From: Methylibium sp035476815
GTDB taxonomy: Bacteria; Pseudomonadota; Gammaproteobacteria; Burkholderiales; Burkholderiaceae_C
Assembly (NCBI GenBank): GCA_035476815.1
Contig: DATILD010000036.1
Location: 15,197-79,196 of the forward strand
DNA length: 64,000 bases
Direction: 5' to 3'
In this document: in pieces, positions 16,908 through 25,736 of the stretch
Position numbering within the stretch: the first letter of the stretch is position 1
Layout of the letters: every line of letters starts with the position of its first letter
Made by a program: the position numbers and the translations under genes
Notes under the pieces: model-generated
The model's input: only the letters and a program-made list of their open reading frames with translations
What the model was told of the DNA's origin: nothing
Databases searched by the model: none

Positions 16908-17172
16908 GGCCTGTTGACGCTACGGGAGGGCTCGCGCCGGGGCCGGGCAGGCCGCAGGGCGAGGCGTGGCCGAGGCCGTGTGCCGTGGCACACAACGAGG
17001 CCGCAACGACGCCCTGCGGCCTGCCCGACCCCGGCCCGCAGGGTGATCCCAGGAAACGGGCGCCCTCCGCGTTGCAAATGCTCGCCGTAGCCGACGCTAC
17101 GGCTGCGCTTTGCGCCTTGATGGCGCCCGTTTCCTGGGTCACGCGAGCCCTCCCGTAGCGTCAACAGGCCCT
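16906..17172. mobile_element. MITE-like element of nested palindromes, 267 bp
   Basis: The ends are perfect 31-bp inverted repeats (16906-16936 and 17142-17172; outer sequence AGGGCCTGTTGACGC). Inside lie two further perfect 17-bp stems: 16944-16960 with 17011-17027, and 17048-17064 with 17122-17138. Each encloses its own smaller hairpin (GTGTGCC/GGCACAC at 16978-16993; GCCGTAGC/GCTACGGC at 17084-17103). As single-stranded nucleic acid it would fold into a closed two-armed structure. It encodes no credible protein and no target-site duplication is obvious. A non-autonomous mobile element is the best reading; a structural RNA is the alternative. Confidence 0.75.
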
Positions 17173-17363
17173 CGTCGCGGCATCGAGCGGCTGCGTCAAA
17201 CCGCCAGGGCCGCGGTGCGCTGCCGCGAAGACGCCTACGTCATCACGCCGATGGACGCGGCCCACCGGGCCGCCGAAGCTTGCCATTGCCTGCCTGCCGG
17301 CCCGACACCGGGCGGCGCAGGCGATCCGCCAGCCCACGAACCCGGTGACCAGGAGTCAACACC
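17173..17363. other. Intergenic region after the palindromic element
   Basis: About 190 bp without a gene. The only feature seen is the ribosome site CAGGAG shortly before the ATG at 17364. No convincing promoter was found. Confidence 0.4.
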
Positions 17364-18449
17364 ATGAAGATGCACCGTCTGCCCGATGATGGCCTGCCGC
17401 GGCGCGCGCCGCGCCGCCGCTGGCCCATGACCCTCGGCGCGATCGCGCTGGCGTTCGCCGCGCCGGCCGTTCAGGCCGCCGACGACGGCGAGCCGACCGA
17501 TCCCCGCTACTGCAGCATGACCGCCAGGCTGCTGTTCGCCGCTTGTGGTCACGAGGCGGAGGACGACCGCCTGGTCATGCGCGCGAAGTGCCTGAACGTT
17601 GCCGACGAACGCGAGCGAGCACTGTGCTTCGGCGAAAGCCGGGCGGCCTACGCCGAGGCCACCGCGCTGTGCGGCGAGCAGTTGGCCACGCGCCGCGCCG
17701 CCTGCAACCTGCTCGGCGAGGGCCGCTACGACCCGGCGTGGGGACCGGACCGCTTCGACAGCGACTTCCGTCTGCTCTCGAACCCCAACCCCTACTTCCC
17801 GCTCGGCATTGGCAATCGCTGGGAGTACCGCGGCGGTGACGAGCGCAACACCGTCGAGGTCGTCGACCAGACCAAGCTGATCGCGGGCGTCACCTGCGTG
17901 GTGCTGCGCGACCTGGTCTACCAGGAGGGCCGGCTGGTCGAGGCGACCGACGACTGGTTCGCCGCCGGCCGCGACGGCAGCAGCTGGTACTGCGGCGAGG
18001 AGGTCAAGGACTACGAGAGCTTCGCCGGCGACCGCCCGCGGCGGCCCGAACTGGTCAGCACCGACGGATCGTTCAAGCATGGGCGAGATCACGACAAGGC
18101 CGGACTCATCATGCCGGCCCAGCCGCAGGTCGGACAGGCCTATCTGGAGGAGTTCTCGCTCGGCAATGCCGAGGACGTCTCGGAGATCCTCGCTGTCAAC
18201 TACGCCTACGGCGCCAACGCCACGCTCGACCGCCTGGTGCCGCGCGATCTGGCGCTGCGCATGTGCAACAGCGACTGCGTCGTCACGAAGAACTACTCGC
18301 TGCTCGAGCCCGGCATCTTCGCGCTCAAGTACTATGCGCGCGGCATCGGCTTCTTCCTGGAGACGGTGCCCGATGAAGGCGAGGCCCTGCAACTGGTCTC
18401 CTGCAACTTCGATGCGCGCTGCGTGGCCTTGCCGGCGCCGGCGCGTTGA
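17364..18449 (+). CDS. Secreted Cys-rich protein with a conserved extracytoplasmic domain
   Basis: A 361-residue exported protein; the signal segment is residues 20-38 (MTLGAIALAFAAPAVQAA). Residues 45-120 carry eight cysteines (for example YCSMTARLLFAACGHE), suggesting four disulfides. From about residue 140 a domain begins with NPYFPLGIGNRWEYRG and continues DWFAAGRDGSSWYCGEE and GLIMPAQPQVGQAYLEE, a pattern I recognise from secreted proteins of unknown function in many proteobacteria. Its role is unknown. A CAGGAG ribosome site supports the start. It is followed 24 bp later by the membrane LuxR-type regulator, probably in one transcript. Confidence 0.7.
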   Translation: MKMHRLPDDGLPRRAPRRRWPMTLGAIALAFAAPAVQAADDGEPTDPRYCSMTARLLFAACGHEAEDDRLVMRAKCLNVADERERALCFGESRAAYAEATALCGEQLATRRAACNLLGEGRYDPAWGPDRFDSDFRLLSNPNPYFPLGIGNRWEYRGGDERNTVEVVDQTKLIAGVTCVVLRDLVYQEGRLVEATDDWFAAGRDGSSWYCGEEVKDYESFAGDRPRRPELVSTDGSFKHGRDHDKAGLIMPAQPQVGQAYLEEFSLGNAEDVSEILAVNYAYGANATLDRLVPRDLALRMCNSDCVVTKNYSLLEPGIFALKYYARGIGFFLETVPDEGEALQLVSCNFDARCVALPAPAR

Positions 18450-18473
18450 GCGCGAACCGATGGAACCGGGACG

Positions 18474-19010
18474 ATGAACGACCTGATCGATCCTCGCACG
18501 CGCTTCTGGGCGATCGTCGCGGTGATCGCGGGTATCGCCCTGTTCCTCGGCATCGAATGGATCGAGGAGCCCGACACCACGCCGCTCGGCCTGTTGCTGG
18601 AACTGCTGAAGACGGCGCCGATCGTCCTCACCAGCGTCGGCGTCGGCGTGTTGTTTCGCGTCACGCAGCGCCAGCGCGACGAGCACCTGCAGGTGATCCG
18701 CGATCTGGAGATCGCGCGCCTGCAGGGGCAGCGCTGGCGCAGCGAGTCGCGCCTGCTGCTCAACGGCCTGGGCGAGGCGATCGATGCGCAGTTCACACGC
18801 TGGAGCCTGACCGCGGCCGAACGTGACGTGGCGCTGCTGCTGCTCAAGGGGCTCAGCACCAAGGAGATCGCCGCGGTGCGGGTGGGCAGCGAACGCACGG
18901 TGCGCGAGCATGCGCGCGCGATCTACTCGAAGGCCGGGCTTACCGGCCGTGCCGCGCTGGCGGCCTTCTTCCTCGAGGACCTGCTGGCGCCGATCGACGG
19001 GCTGAACTGA
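18474..19010 (+). CDS. Membrane-anchored LuxR-type HTH regulator
   Basis: A 178-residue protein with two membrane segments (about residues 11-26 and 42-62), a short charged coiled-coil (65-90, rich in Gln, Arg and Glu) and a C-terminal LuxR helix-turn-helix (about 107-172). The last contains LTAAERDVALLLLKGLSTKE and RTVREHARAIYSKAG. There is no receiver or autoinducer domain, so any signal must enter through the membrane part or a partner. The preceding secreted Cys-rich protein is the natural candidate partner, by position only. DNA binding from the membrane is inferred from the layout. Confidence 0.75.
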   Translation: MNDLIDPRTRFWAIVAVIAGIALFLGIEWIEEPDTTPLGLLLELLKTAPIVLTSVGVGVLFRVTQRQRDEHLQVIRDLEIARLQGQRWRSESRLLLNGLGEAIDAQFTRWSLTAAERDVALLLLKGLSTKEIAAVRVGSERTVREHARAIYSKAGLTGRAALAAFFLEDLLAPIDGLN

Positions 19011-19038
19011 TCCGGGTCTCGGGCTGACGGCCAGCGGC

Positions 19039-19044
19039 GACAAT
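19039..19044 (+). promoter_or_regulatory. Start-proximal -10 box (GACAAT) of rarA
   Basis: GACAAT ends six nt before the rarA ATG at 19051, predicting a leaderless mRNA. Confidence 0.45.
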
Positions 19045-19050
19045 CGCCGC

Positions 19051-20355
19051 ATGCCCGCCCCCGGCCTGCCCCTGGACGACACCGCTCCCGACGCGCCGCT
19101 GGCCGAACGGCTGCGGCCGCGCACGCTCGACGAGGTGATCGGCCAGCCCCAGCTGCTGGGCGAGGGCAAGCCGCTGCGCACTGCCTTCGCGTCGGGCCGG
19201 CCGCATTCGATGATCCTGTGGGGCCCGCCCGGCACCGGGAAGACGACGCTGGCGCGGCTGATGGCCGATGCCTTCGACGCGCGCTTCATCGCGATCTCGG
19301 CCGTGCTCGGCGGCGTGAAGGACATCCGCGAGGCGGTCGAGCAGGCCCAGGTCGCGCAGGGCCAGGGCCGGCGCACCATCGTGTTCGTCGACGAGGTGCA
19401 CCGCTTCAACAAGGCGCAGCAGGATGCCTTCCTGCCGCATGTCGAGTCGGGCCTCTTCACCTTCATCGGTGCGACCACCGAGAACCCCTCGTTCGAGGTC
19501 AACTCGGCGCTGCTGTCGCGCGCCACCGTGCACGTGCTGCGCTCGCTCGACGCCGACGACCTGGCGACGCTGGTGGAACGCGGCCGCGCGCTGCTCGGCG
19601 CCGCGCCGCTGGACGAGGCGGCGCGCACGCGGCTGATCGCCTACGCCGATGGCGATGCGCGGCGCCTGCTCAACACCTACGAGAACGTCGCCGCGATGGC
19701 CGGCGCGCGCACCCTCATCGACGAGGCCTTCCTCGAGCAGGCGCTCGGCGAGCAGCTGCGCCGCTACGACAAGGGCGGCGACCAGTTCTACGACAGCATC
19801 TCGGCGCTGCACAAGAGCGTGCGCGGCTCCGACCCCGACGCGGCGCTGTACTGGTTCGTGCGCATGCTCGACGGCGGCGTCGACCCGCGCTACGTCGTGC
19901 GCCGGCTGGTGCGCATGGCCAGCGAGGACATCGGCCTGGCCGACCCGCGCGCGCTGCGCCTCACGCTCGACGCCGCCGAGACCTACGAGCGCCTCGGCTC
20001 GCCCGAGGGCGAGCTGGCGCTGGCCGGGGCGGTGGTCTACCTCGCGGTGGCGCCCAAGAGCAACGCGGTCTATGTCGCCTACAAGGCGGCGCGCGCCTTC
20101 GTCAAGCAGGACGGCAGCCGCCCGGTGCCGCTGCACCTGCGCAATGCGCCGACCACGCTGATGAAGCAGCTCGACCATGGCAAGGGCTACCGCTACGCGC
20201 ACGACGAGGCCGGCGGCTTCGCGGCCGGCGAGCGCTACCTGCCCGACGGCGTCGACCTGCGCTTCTACGAGCCGGTGCCGCGCGGCCTGGAGATCAAGAT
20301 TGGCGAGAAACTTGCTCAGCTCCGTGAACTGAACGCCAAGGCCTCGCCGGCCTGA
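19051..20355 (+). CDS. rarA: Replication-associated recombination protein A (AAA+ ATPase)
   Basis: RarA (MgsA) is a clamp-loader-like AAA+ protein that acts at stalled forks together with SSB and RecA. The 434-residue product has Walker A WGPPGTGKTTLARL, Walker B VFVDEVHRFNKAQQDAF, sensor 1 GATTENPSFEVNSALLSR, the YDKGGDQFYDSISALHKSVR segment and the C-terminal tetramer region (GYRYAHDEAGGFAAGERYLP). Length and motifs match E. coli RarA. It usually follows lolA directly; the accessory block separates them here. The liv operon begins 18 bp after its stop. Confidence 0.95.
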   Translation: MPAPGLPLDDTAPDAPLAERLRPRTLDEVIGQPQLLGEGKPLRTAFASGRPHSMILWGPPGTGKTTLARLMADAFDARFIAISAVLGGVKDIREAVEQAQVAQGQGRRTIVFVDEVHRFNKAQQDAFLPHVESGLFTFIGATTENPSFEVNSALLSRATVHVLRSLDADDLATLVERGRALLGAAPLDEAARTRLIAYADGDARRLLNTYENVAAMAGARTLIDEAFLEQALGEQLRRYDKGGDQFYDSISALHKSVRGSDPDAALYWFVRMLDGGVDPRYVVRRLVRMASEDIGLADPRALRLTLDAAETYERLGSPEGELALAGAVVYLAVAPKSNAVYVAYKAARAFVKQDGSRPVPLHLRNAPTTLMKQLDHGKGYRYAHDEAGGFAAGERYLPDGVDLRFYEPVPRGLEIKIGEKLAQLRELNAKASPA

Positions 20356-20373
20356 GCTCCGGAGCCCGCCCCG

Positions 20374-21293
20374 ATGGACACCTTCATCCAGCAGATCATC
20401 AACGGCCTGGTGCTCGGCAGCATGTATGCGCTGGTCGCGCTGGGCTACACGATGGTCTACGGCATCATCAACCTGATCAACTTCGCGCATGGCGAGGTGC
20501 TGATGGTCGGCGCGCTGACCAGTTGGACCGTGGTCACGCTGCTGGCCGGGGCCGGCCTGCCGGGCTGGCTGCTGCTGCTGATCTCGCTGCTCGCGGCGAT
20601 GGTGGTGTGCGCGGCGCTCAACTTCGCGATCGAGAAGATCGCCTACCGGCCGCTGCGCAACGCGCCGCGCCTCGCGCCGCTGATCACCGCGATGGGCATG
20701 AGCCTGCTGCTGCAGACGCTGGCGATGATCCTGTGGAAGCCGAACTACAAGCCCTTCCCGATCCTGCTGCCCAACAGCCGCATCGACGTCTTCGGCGCGG
20801 TCATCAACACCACGCAGATCCTGATCCTGGTGGTCACGGCGCTGGCGCTGGCGACGCTGATGTTCGTCGTCAACCGCACCAAGCTCGGCCGCGCGATGCG
20901 CGCCACCGCCGAGAACCCGCGCGTCGCCGGCCTGATGGGCGTGCGGCCCGACGTGGTGATCTCGGCCACCTTCGTGATCGGCGCCGCGCTGGCGGCGCTG
21001 GCCGGGGTGATGTGGGCCGCCAATTACGGCTCGGTGCACCACTCGATGGGCTTCCTGCCGGGGTTGAAGGCCTTCACCGCGGCGGTGTTCGGCGGCATCG
21101 GCAACCTGCCGGGGGCGATGGTGGGCGGCGTGCTGCTGGGGCTGATCGAGTCGCTGGGCGCCGGCTACATCGGCCAGCTGACCGGCGGCGTGCTGGGCAG
21201 CCACTACCAGGACATCTTTGCCTTCGTCGTGCTGATCCTGGTGCTGACGCTCAGACCTCAGGGCCTGCTCGGCGAGCGCGTGGCGGACCGAGC

Positions 21294-21297
<4 letters not shown>
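20374..21297 (+). CDS. livH: Branched-chain amino acid ABC transporter permease LivH
   Basis: LivH is one of the two inner-membrane permeases of a high-affinity Leu/Ile/Val-type importer. The 307-residue protein has about eight membrane segments. The family hallmarks MYALVALGYTMVYGIINLIN at the start, FGGIGNLPGAMVGGVLLGL (the loop that contacts the ATPase) and the end LRPQGLLG are all present. It opens the livHMGF operon; no substrate-binding LivK/LivJ gene is encoded here, so the periplasmic partner must lie elsewhere. Its stop overlaps livM by ATGA. Confidence 0.92.
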
Positions 21298-22411
<1,114 letters not shown>

Positions 22412-22415
<4 letters not shown>

Positions 22416-22501
22416 GCGCCGCCGCGCCGGGCCGCCCCAAGCAAGGCGCGCCCCTCACGGAGGGGTGCTCGCCGTACCCGGCGAGCGGGGTGTCGTCATG
22501 A
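22412..22501 (+). repeat. 90-bp liv-operon repeat, copy 1 (29-codon frame)
   Basis: Seen in the sequence: an open frame of 29 codons, MSAAAPGRPKQGAPLTEG at its start, whose ATG overlaps the livM stop (ATGA at 22412) and whose TGA overlaps the livG start (ATGA at 22498). It is nearly identical to copy 2 between livG and livF. It holds the core GCCGGGCCGCCCCAAG (22426-22441) and two short hairpins (CCCCT/AGGGG type and CTCGCCG/CGGCGAG type). Best read as a REP-like palindromic repeat that has kept frame and coupling; a translated micropeptide is possible. Confidence 0.7.
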
Positions 22502-23274
22502 GTGCCGCGGATGTCGTGCTCGAGGTCCGCAACGTCTCCAAGCGCTTCGGCGGCCTGCAGGCGCTCAACGACGTCGGCGTGCGCATCGAGCGCGGCCAGG
22601 TCTACGGTCTGATCGGACCCAACGGCGCCGGCAAGACCACCTTCTTCAACGTCATCACCGGGCTGTACGCGCCCGACTCGGGCAGCTTCGTGCTCGAAGG
22701 CAAGCCCTACAGGCCGAGCGCGGTGCACGAGGTCGCGAAGGCCGGCATCGCGCGCACCTTCCAGAACATCCGCCTGTTCACCGACATGACAGCGCTCGAG
22801 AACGTGATGGTCGGGCGTCATTGCCGCACCCGCTCCGGGCTGATCGGCGCGGTGCTGCGCACGCCGGCCTTCCGGGCCGAGGAGGCCGCGATCGCGGCGC
22901 GTGCGCAGGCGCTGCTCGACTATGTCGGCATCGGCCGCTACGCCGACGTCAAGGCCCGCACGCTGAGCTACGGCGACCAGCGGCGCCTCGAGATCGCGCG
23001 CGCGCTGGCCACCGAGCCCAAGCTGATCGCGCTCGACGAGCCGGCCGCCGGCATGAACGCGACCGAGAAGGGCGTGCTGCGCGCGCTGATCGACCGCATC
23101 CGCAAGGACGGCCGCACCATCCTGCTGATCGAGCACGACGTGAAGCTGGTGATGGGGCTGTGCGACCGCGTCACCGTGCTCGACTACGGCAAGCGCATCG
23201 CCGAGGGCGAGCCCGCCGAGGTGCAGAAGAACCCGCAGGTGATCGAGGCCTATCTCGGCGTGGGCCACGTATGA
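22498..23274 (+). CDS. livG: Branched-chain amino acid ABC transporter ATPase LivG
   Basis: LivG is one of two ATPases that power the importer. The 258-residue protein has Walker A GLIGPNGAGKTTFFNVITGL, the family's ARTFQNIRLFTDMTALENVM, the signature LSYGDQRRLEIARAL (S-Y-G-D in place of SGGQ, normal for LivG), Walker B KLIALDEPAAGMN and the switch His in LLIEHDVKLVMG. The start at 22498 overlaps the repeat frame's stop. The end overlaps the second repeat frame by ATGA. Confidence 0.94.
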   Translation: MSAADVVLEVRNVSKRFGGLQALNDVGVRIERGQVYGLIGPNGAGKTTFFNVITGLYAPDSGSFVLEGKPYRPSAVHEVAKAGIARTFQNIRLFTDMTALENVMVGRHCRTRSGLIGAVLRTPAFRAEEAAIAARAQALLDYVGIGRYADVKARTLSYGDQRRLEIARALATEPKLIALDEPAAGMNATEKGVLRALIDRIRKDGRTILLIEHDVKLVMGLCDRVTVLDYGKRIAEGEPAEVQKNPQVIEAYLGVGHV

Positions 23275-23360
23275 GCGCCGCAGCGCCGGGCCGCCCCAAG
23301 CAAGGCGCCCCCCTCCCGGAGGGGGGCTCGCCGTCTCCGGCGAGCGGGGTGTCGTCATGA
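23271..23360 (+). repeat. 90-bp liv-operon repeat, copy 2 (29-codon frame)
   Basis: The second copy has the same length and frame as copy 1, encoding MSAAAPGRPKQGAPLPEG at its start and PASGVSS at its end. ATGA overlaps join it to livG (23271) and livF (23357). Only a handful of bases differ from copy 1; three codons change (T to P, C to G, Y to S) and others are silent. The core GCCGGGCCGCCCCAAG is at 23285-23300. Confidence 0.7.
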
Positions 23361-24073
23361 GCATGGAGCCGATGCTCGAGGTCCAGGGTCTCAAGGTGTC
23401 CTACGGCGGCATCGAGGCCGTCAAGGGCATCTCGTTCGAGGTGCGCGAGGGCGAGCTCGTCACGCTGATCGGCGCCAACGGCGCCGGCAAGACCACCACG
23501 CTCAAGGCCATCACCGGCCTGCAGCCGGCCGGCGCCGGCGAGATCCGCTTCCTCGGCCGCAGCCTGCGCGGCCAGGGCGCCTGGGACCTGGTGCGCCAGG
23601 GCCTGGTGATGGTGCCCGAGGGCCGCGGCACCTTCGCCCGCATGACGATCACCGAGAACCTGCAGATGGGCGCCTACGTGCGCCGCGACGCCGGCGTGGC
23701 CGACGACATCGAGCGCGTGTTCGCGCTGTTCCCGCGTCTCAAGGAGCGCCGCCAGCAGCTTGCCGGCACGATGAGCGGCGGCGAGCAGCAGATGCTGGCG
23801 ATGGGCCGCGCGCTGATGGCGCGGCCGCGGCTGCTGCTGCTGGACGAACCGTCGATGGGCCTGTCGCCCATCATGGTCGACAAGATCTTCGAGGTCGTCG
23901 CCGACATCCACCGCCGCGGCACCACGGTGCTGCTGGTCGAGCAGAACGCCAGCCGCGCGCTGCAGCTCGCCGACCGCGGCTACGTGATGGACTCGGGCGA
24001 GCTGACGATGGGCGGCGAGGCCAAGGCACTGCTCAGCGATCCGCGGGTGCGGGCCGCCTACCTCGGCGAGTGA
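23357..24073 (+). CDS. livF: Branched-chain amino acid ABC transporter ATPase LivF
   Basis: LivF is the partner ATPase of LivG. The 238-residue protein shows Walker A LIGANGAGKTTTLKAITGL, the LivF-specific VMVPEGRGTFARMTITENL, the signature MSGGEQQMLAMGRALM, Walker B RLLLLDEPSMGLSPIMVDKI and the switch region LLVEQNASRALQLADRGYV. Start 23357 is the ATG inside the ATGA shared with the second repeat frame. It is the last gene of the operon. Confidence 0.94.
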   Translation: MSMEPMLEVQGLKVSYGGIEAVKGISFEVREGELVTLIGANGAGKTTTLKAITGLQPAGAGEIRFLGRSLRGQGAWDLVRQGLVMVPEGRGTFARMTITENLQMGAYVRRDAGVADDIERVFALFPRLKERRQQLAGTMSGGEQQMLAMGRALMARPRLLLLDEPSMGLSPIMVDKIFEVVADIHRRGTTVLLVEQNASRALQLADRGYVMDSGELTMGGEAKALLSDPRVRAAYLGE

Positions 24074-24124
24074 CGCTGGCGGGGATCGGTGCGCCCGCCT
24101 ATGCTGGGCGGAAAGGGGTGCTTC

Positions 24125-24589
24125 ATGAACCGCAGACGATGGATGGCCGCGTTGCCGGCGCTGGCGCTCGCAGCGCGTGCCGGGGCTCAGGCGGCGCGCG
24201 ACCCGCTGGCCGGCCTCACGCCCGAGCAGCGCCGTGCGGTGCAGGCCTTCCTGAAGGGCAAGAGCCGACCCGGGGAGGGCGATGCCGCGGCCGACGACGC
24301 GATCGCGGCCGACCTCGATGGCGACGGCAAGCCGGAACTGACGGTCCGCTGGACCTTCTTCGGGCCGACCTTTGCCTATTCGGGCCTGGCCGTGTTCAGC
24401 GCGGCTGCCGGAGGCTGGCGGCTGGCCGGCGAGAGCCCGCTGACGGGCATCGTCGACCGGATGTCGCTGGAGGGCCGGGTCATCCGCGTCGATGCCAAGA
24501 CGCTGGGCAAGAACGACCCCCGCTGCTGCCCCACCAAGGCGATCGTCGAACGCTTCCGCTGGGCGGGGGGCAAGCTGGCCAAGGGGTGA
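24125..24589 (+). CDS. Small exported protein with an EF-hand-like loop, function unknown
   Basis: A 154-residue protein starting MNRRRWMAALPALALAARAG, with a signal peptide likely cut after AGAQA. Residues near 60-72 read AADLDGDGKPELTVRW, the DxDGDGxxE calcium-loop pattern also seen in FG-GAP/VCBS repeats. A CC pair occurs in DPRCCPTKAI. The family was not recognised. The start at 24125 has AAAGGGG upstream, and a TATGCT at 24100-24105 may be its -10. It follows livF by 51 bp but seems independent. Confidence 0.6.
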   Translation: MNRRRWMAALPALALAARAGAQAARDPLAGLTPEQRRAVQAFLKGKSRPGEGDAAADDAIAADLDGDGKPELTVRWTFFGPTFAYSGLAVFSAAAGGWRLAGESPLTGIVDRMSLEGRVIRVDAKTLGKNDPRCCPTKAIVERFRWAGGKLAKG

Positions 24590-24631
24590 GCGCGGCGCGC
24601 GCGTCGCGGTTTCGTGCCGGCGCTGCGCGCC

Positions 24632-25657
24632 TCAGTGCTTGTCCGCCTCCGTGACGAAGCTGTCCGCGTAGAACTGCTCCGCCGCCAGCCCGCAGCGCGC
24701 CACGAAGTCGCGCTGCGCCGCGTCCACCATCACCGGCGCGCCGCAGGCATAGACCTGGTGGCCGGACAGGTCGGGCAGGTCGGCCATCACCGCCTCGTGG
24801 ACGAAGCCGGTGCGGCCGTCCCAGCGGTCCTCGGGCCTGGGCTCCGACAGCACCGGGATGTAGCGCAGGGTCGGCAGCGCCGCCGCGGCCTCGAGCGCCC
24901 AGTCGTGCTGGTAGAGGTCGGCCCTCGAGCGGCAGCCCCAGTAGAGCACCGTGTCGCGCGCGCTGCCCTTGGCCTGCAGGTGCTCGACGATGGCCTTGAT
25001 CGGCGCGAAGCCGGTGCCCGAGGCCAGCAGCACGATCGGCGCGTCGCTGTCCTCGCGCAGGTAGAAGCTGCCGAACGGCCCCTCCATGCGCAGGATGTCG
25101 CGCTCCTTCATCGCGCCGAACACATGGTCGGTGAACTTGCCGCCGGGCATGTGGCGCAGGTGCAGCTCCAGGCCCTCGGCGGCGCGGTGCGGCGCATTCG
25201 CCATCGAGTAGCTGCGGCGCGCGCCGTCGCGCAGGATGAACTCGACGTACTGGCCGGCGTGGTAGCGCAGCACGGTGTTGGCGGGCAGCTGCAGCTTCAG
25301 GATCGCGACGTCCGGCGCGGGGCGGGTGATCGCACCGACGCGGCAGGGCATCTTCTGGACCGCGAACTCGCCCGCGCCGGGGACGGTGCGGGCCTCGATC
25401 ACCAGGTCGGTCTGCGGCGCGGCGCAGCAGGTCAGGATGAGGCCGTCGGCCTCCTCCTGCGCGCTGAGCGCCTTGAGCTGGTGGGCGCCGTGGATCACGC
25501 GGCCCTCGAGCAGGCGGCTCTTGCACGAGCCGCAGGCGCCGTCGCGGCAGCCGTAGGGCAGGCCGATGCCCTGGCGGATCGCGGCCGGCAGCACGGCCTC
25601 GTCGCGTGCCACCTCGAAGCCGCGGCCGCTCGGCTGCAGCGTCACCTTGAACGTCAT
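24632..25657 (-). CDS. Ferredoxin-reductase-type oxidoreductase (CDP-6-deoxy-glucoseen reductase-like)
   Basis: A 341-residue flavin/iron-sulfur reductase. The N-terminal plant-type 2Fe-2S domain has Cys 37, 42 and 45 (YGCRDGACGSCKSR) and Cys 77 (LILTCCAAP). The FAD domain has RRSYSMANAPH and GKFTDHVFG. The NAD domain has VLLASGTGFAPIKAIVEHLQ and ends in a typical YACGAPVMVDAAQ motif. It moves electrons from NAD(P)H through FAD to the cluster and on to an unknown acceptor. Burkholderiales homologues are named CDP-6-deoxy-delta-3,4-glucoseen reductase, but no dideoxysugar genes are near, so that name is doubtful. It is divergent from the SDR gene by 79 bp. Confidence 0.85.
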   Translation of the reverse strand: MTFKVTLQPSGRGFEVARDEAVLPAAIRQGIGLPYGCRDGACGSCKSRLLEGRVIHGAHQLKALSAQEEADGLILTCCAAPQTDLVIEARTVPGAGEFAVQKMPCRVGAITRPAPDVAILKLQLPANTVLRYHAGQYVEFILRDGARRSYSMANAPHRAAEGLELHLRHMPGGKFTDHVFGAMKERDILRMEGPFGSFYLREDSDAPIVLLASGTGFAPIKAIVEHLQAKGSARDTVLYWGCRSRADLYQHDWALEAAAALPTLRYIPVLSEPRPEDRWDGRTGFVHEAVMADLPDLSGHQVYACGAPVMVDAAQRDFVARCGLAAEQFYADSFVTEADKH

Positions 25658-25736
25658 TGGGTATCCTCGACCGCCTGTTGACTGACCAGCCCGCGATTGT
25701 GCCCGCCGCCCGCGCGGCGCCCGATCCGCTCTCCTG

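Noticed and set aside
16744..17164. Open frames inside the palindromic element
   Set aside because: They arise from symmetry of the inverted repeats, read on both strands, and have no start signals or homology.
17235..19628. 797-residue minus-strand frame across the accessory block
   Set aside because: Antisense to the Cys-rich protein, the LuxR-type regulator and rarA, all of which have recognisable domains and ribosome sites.
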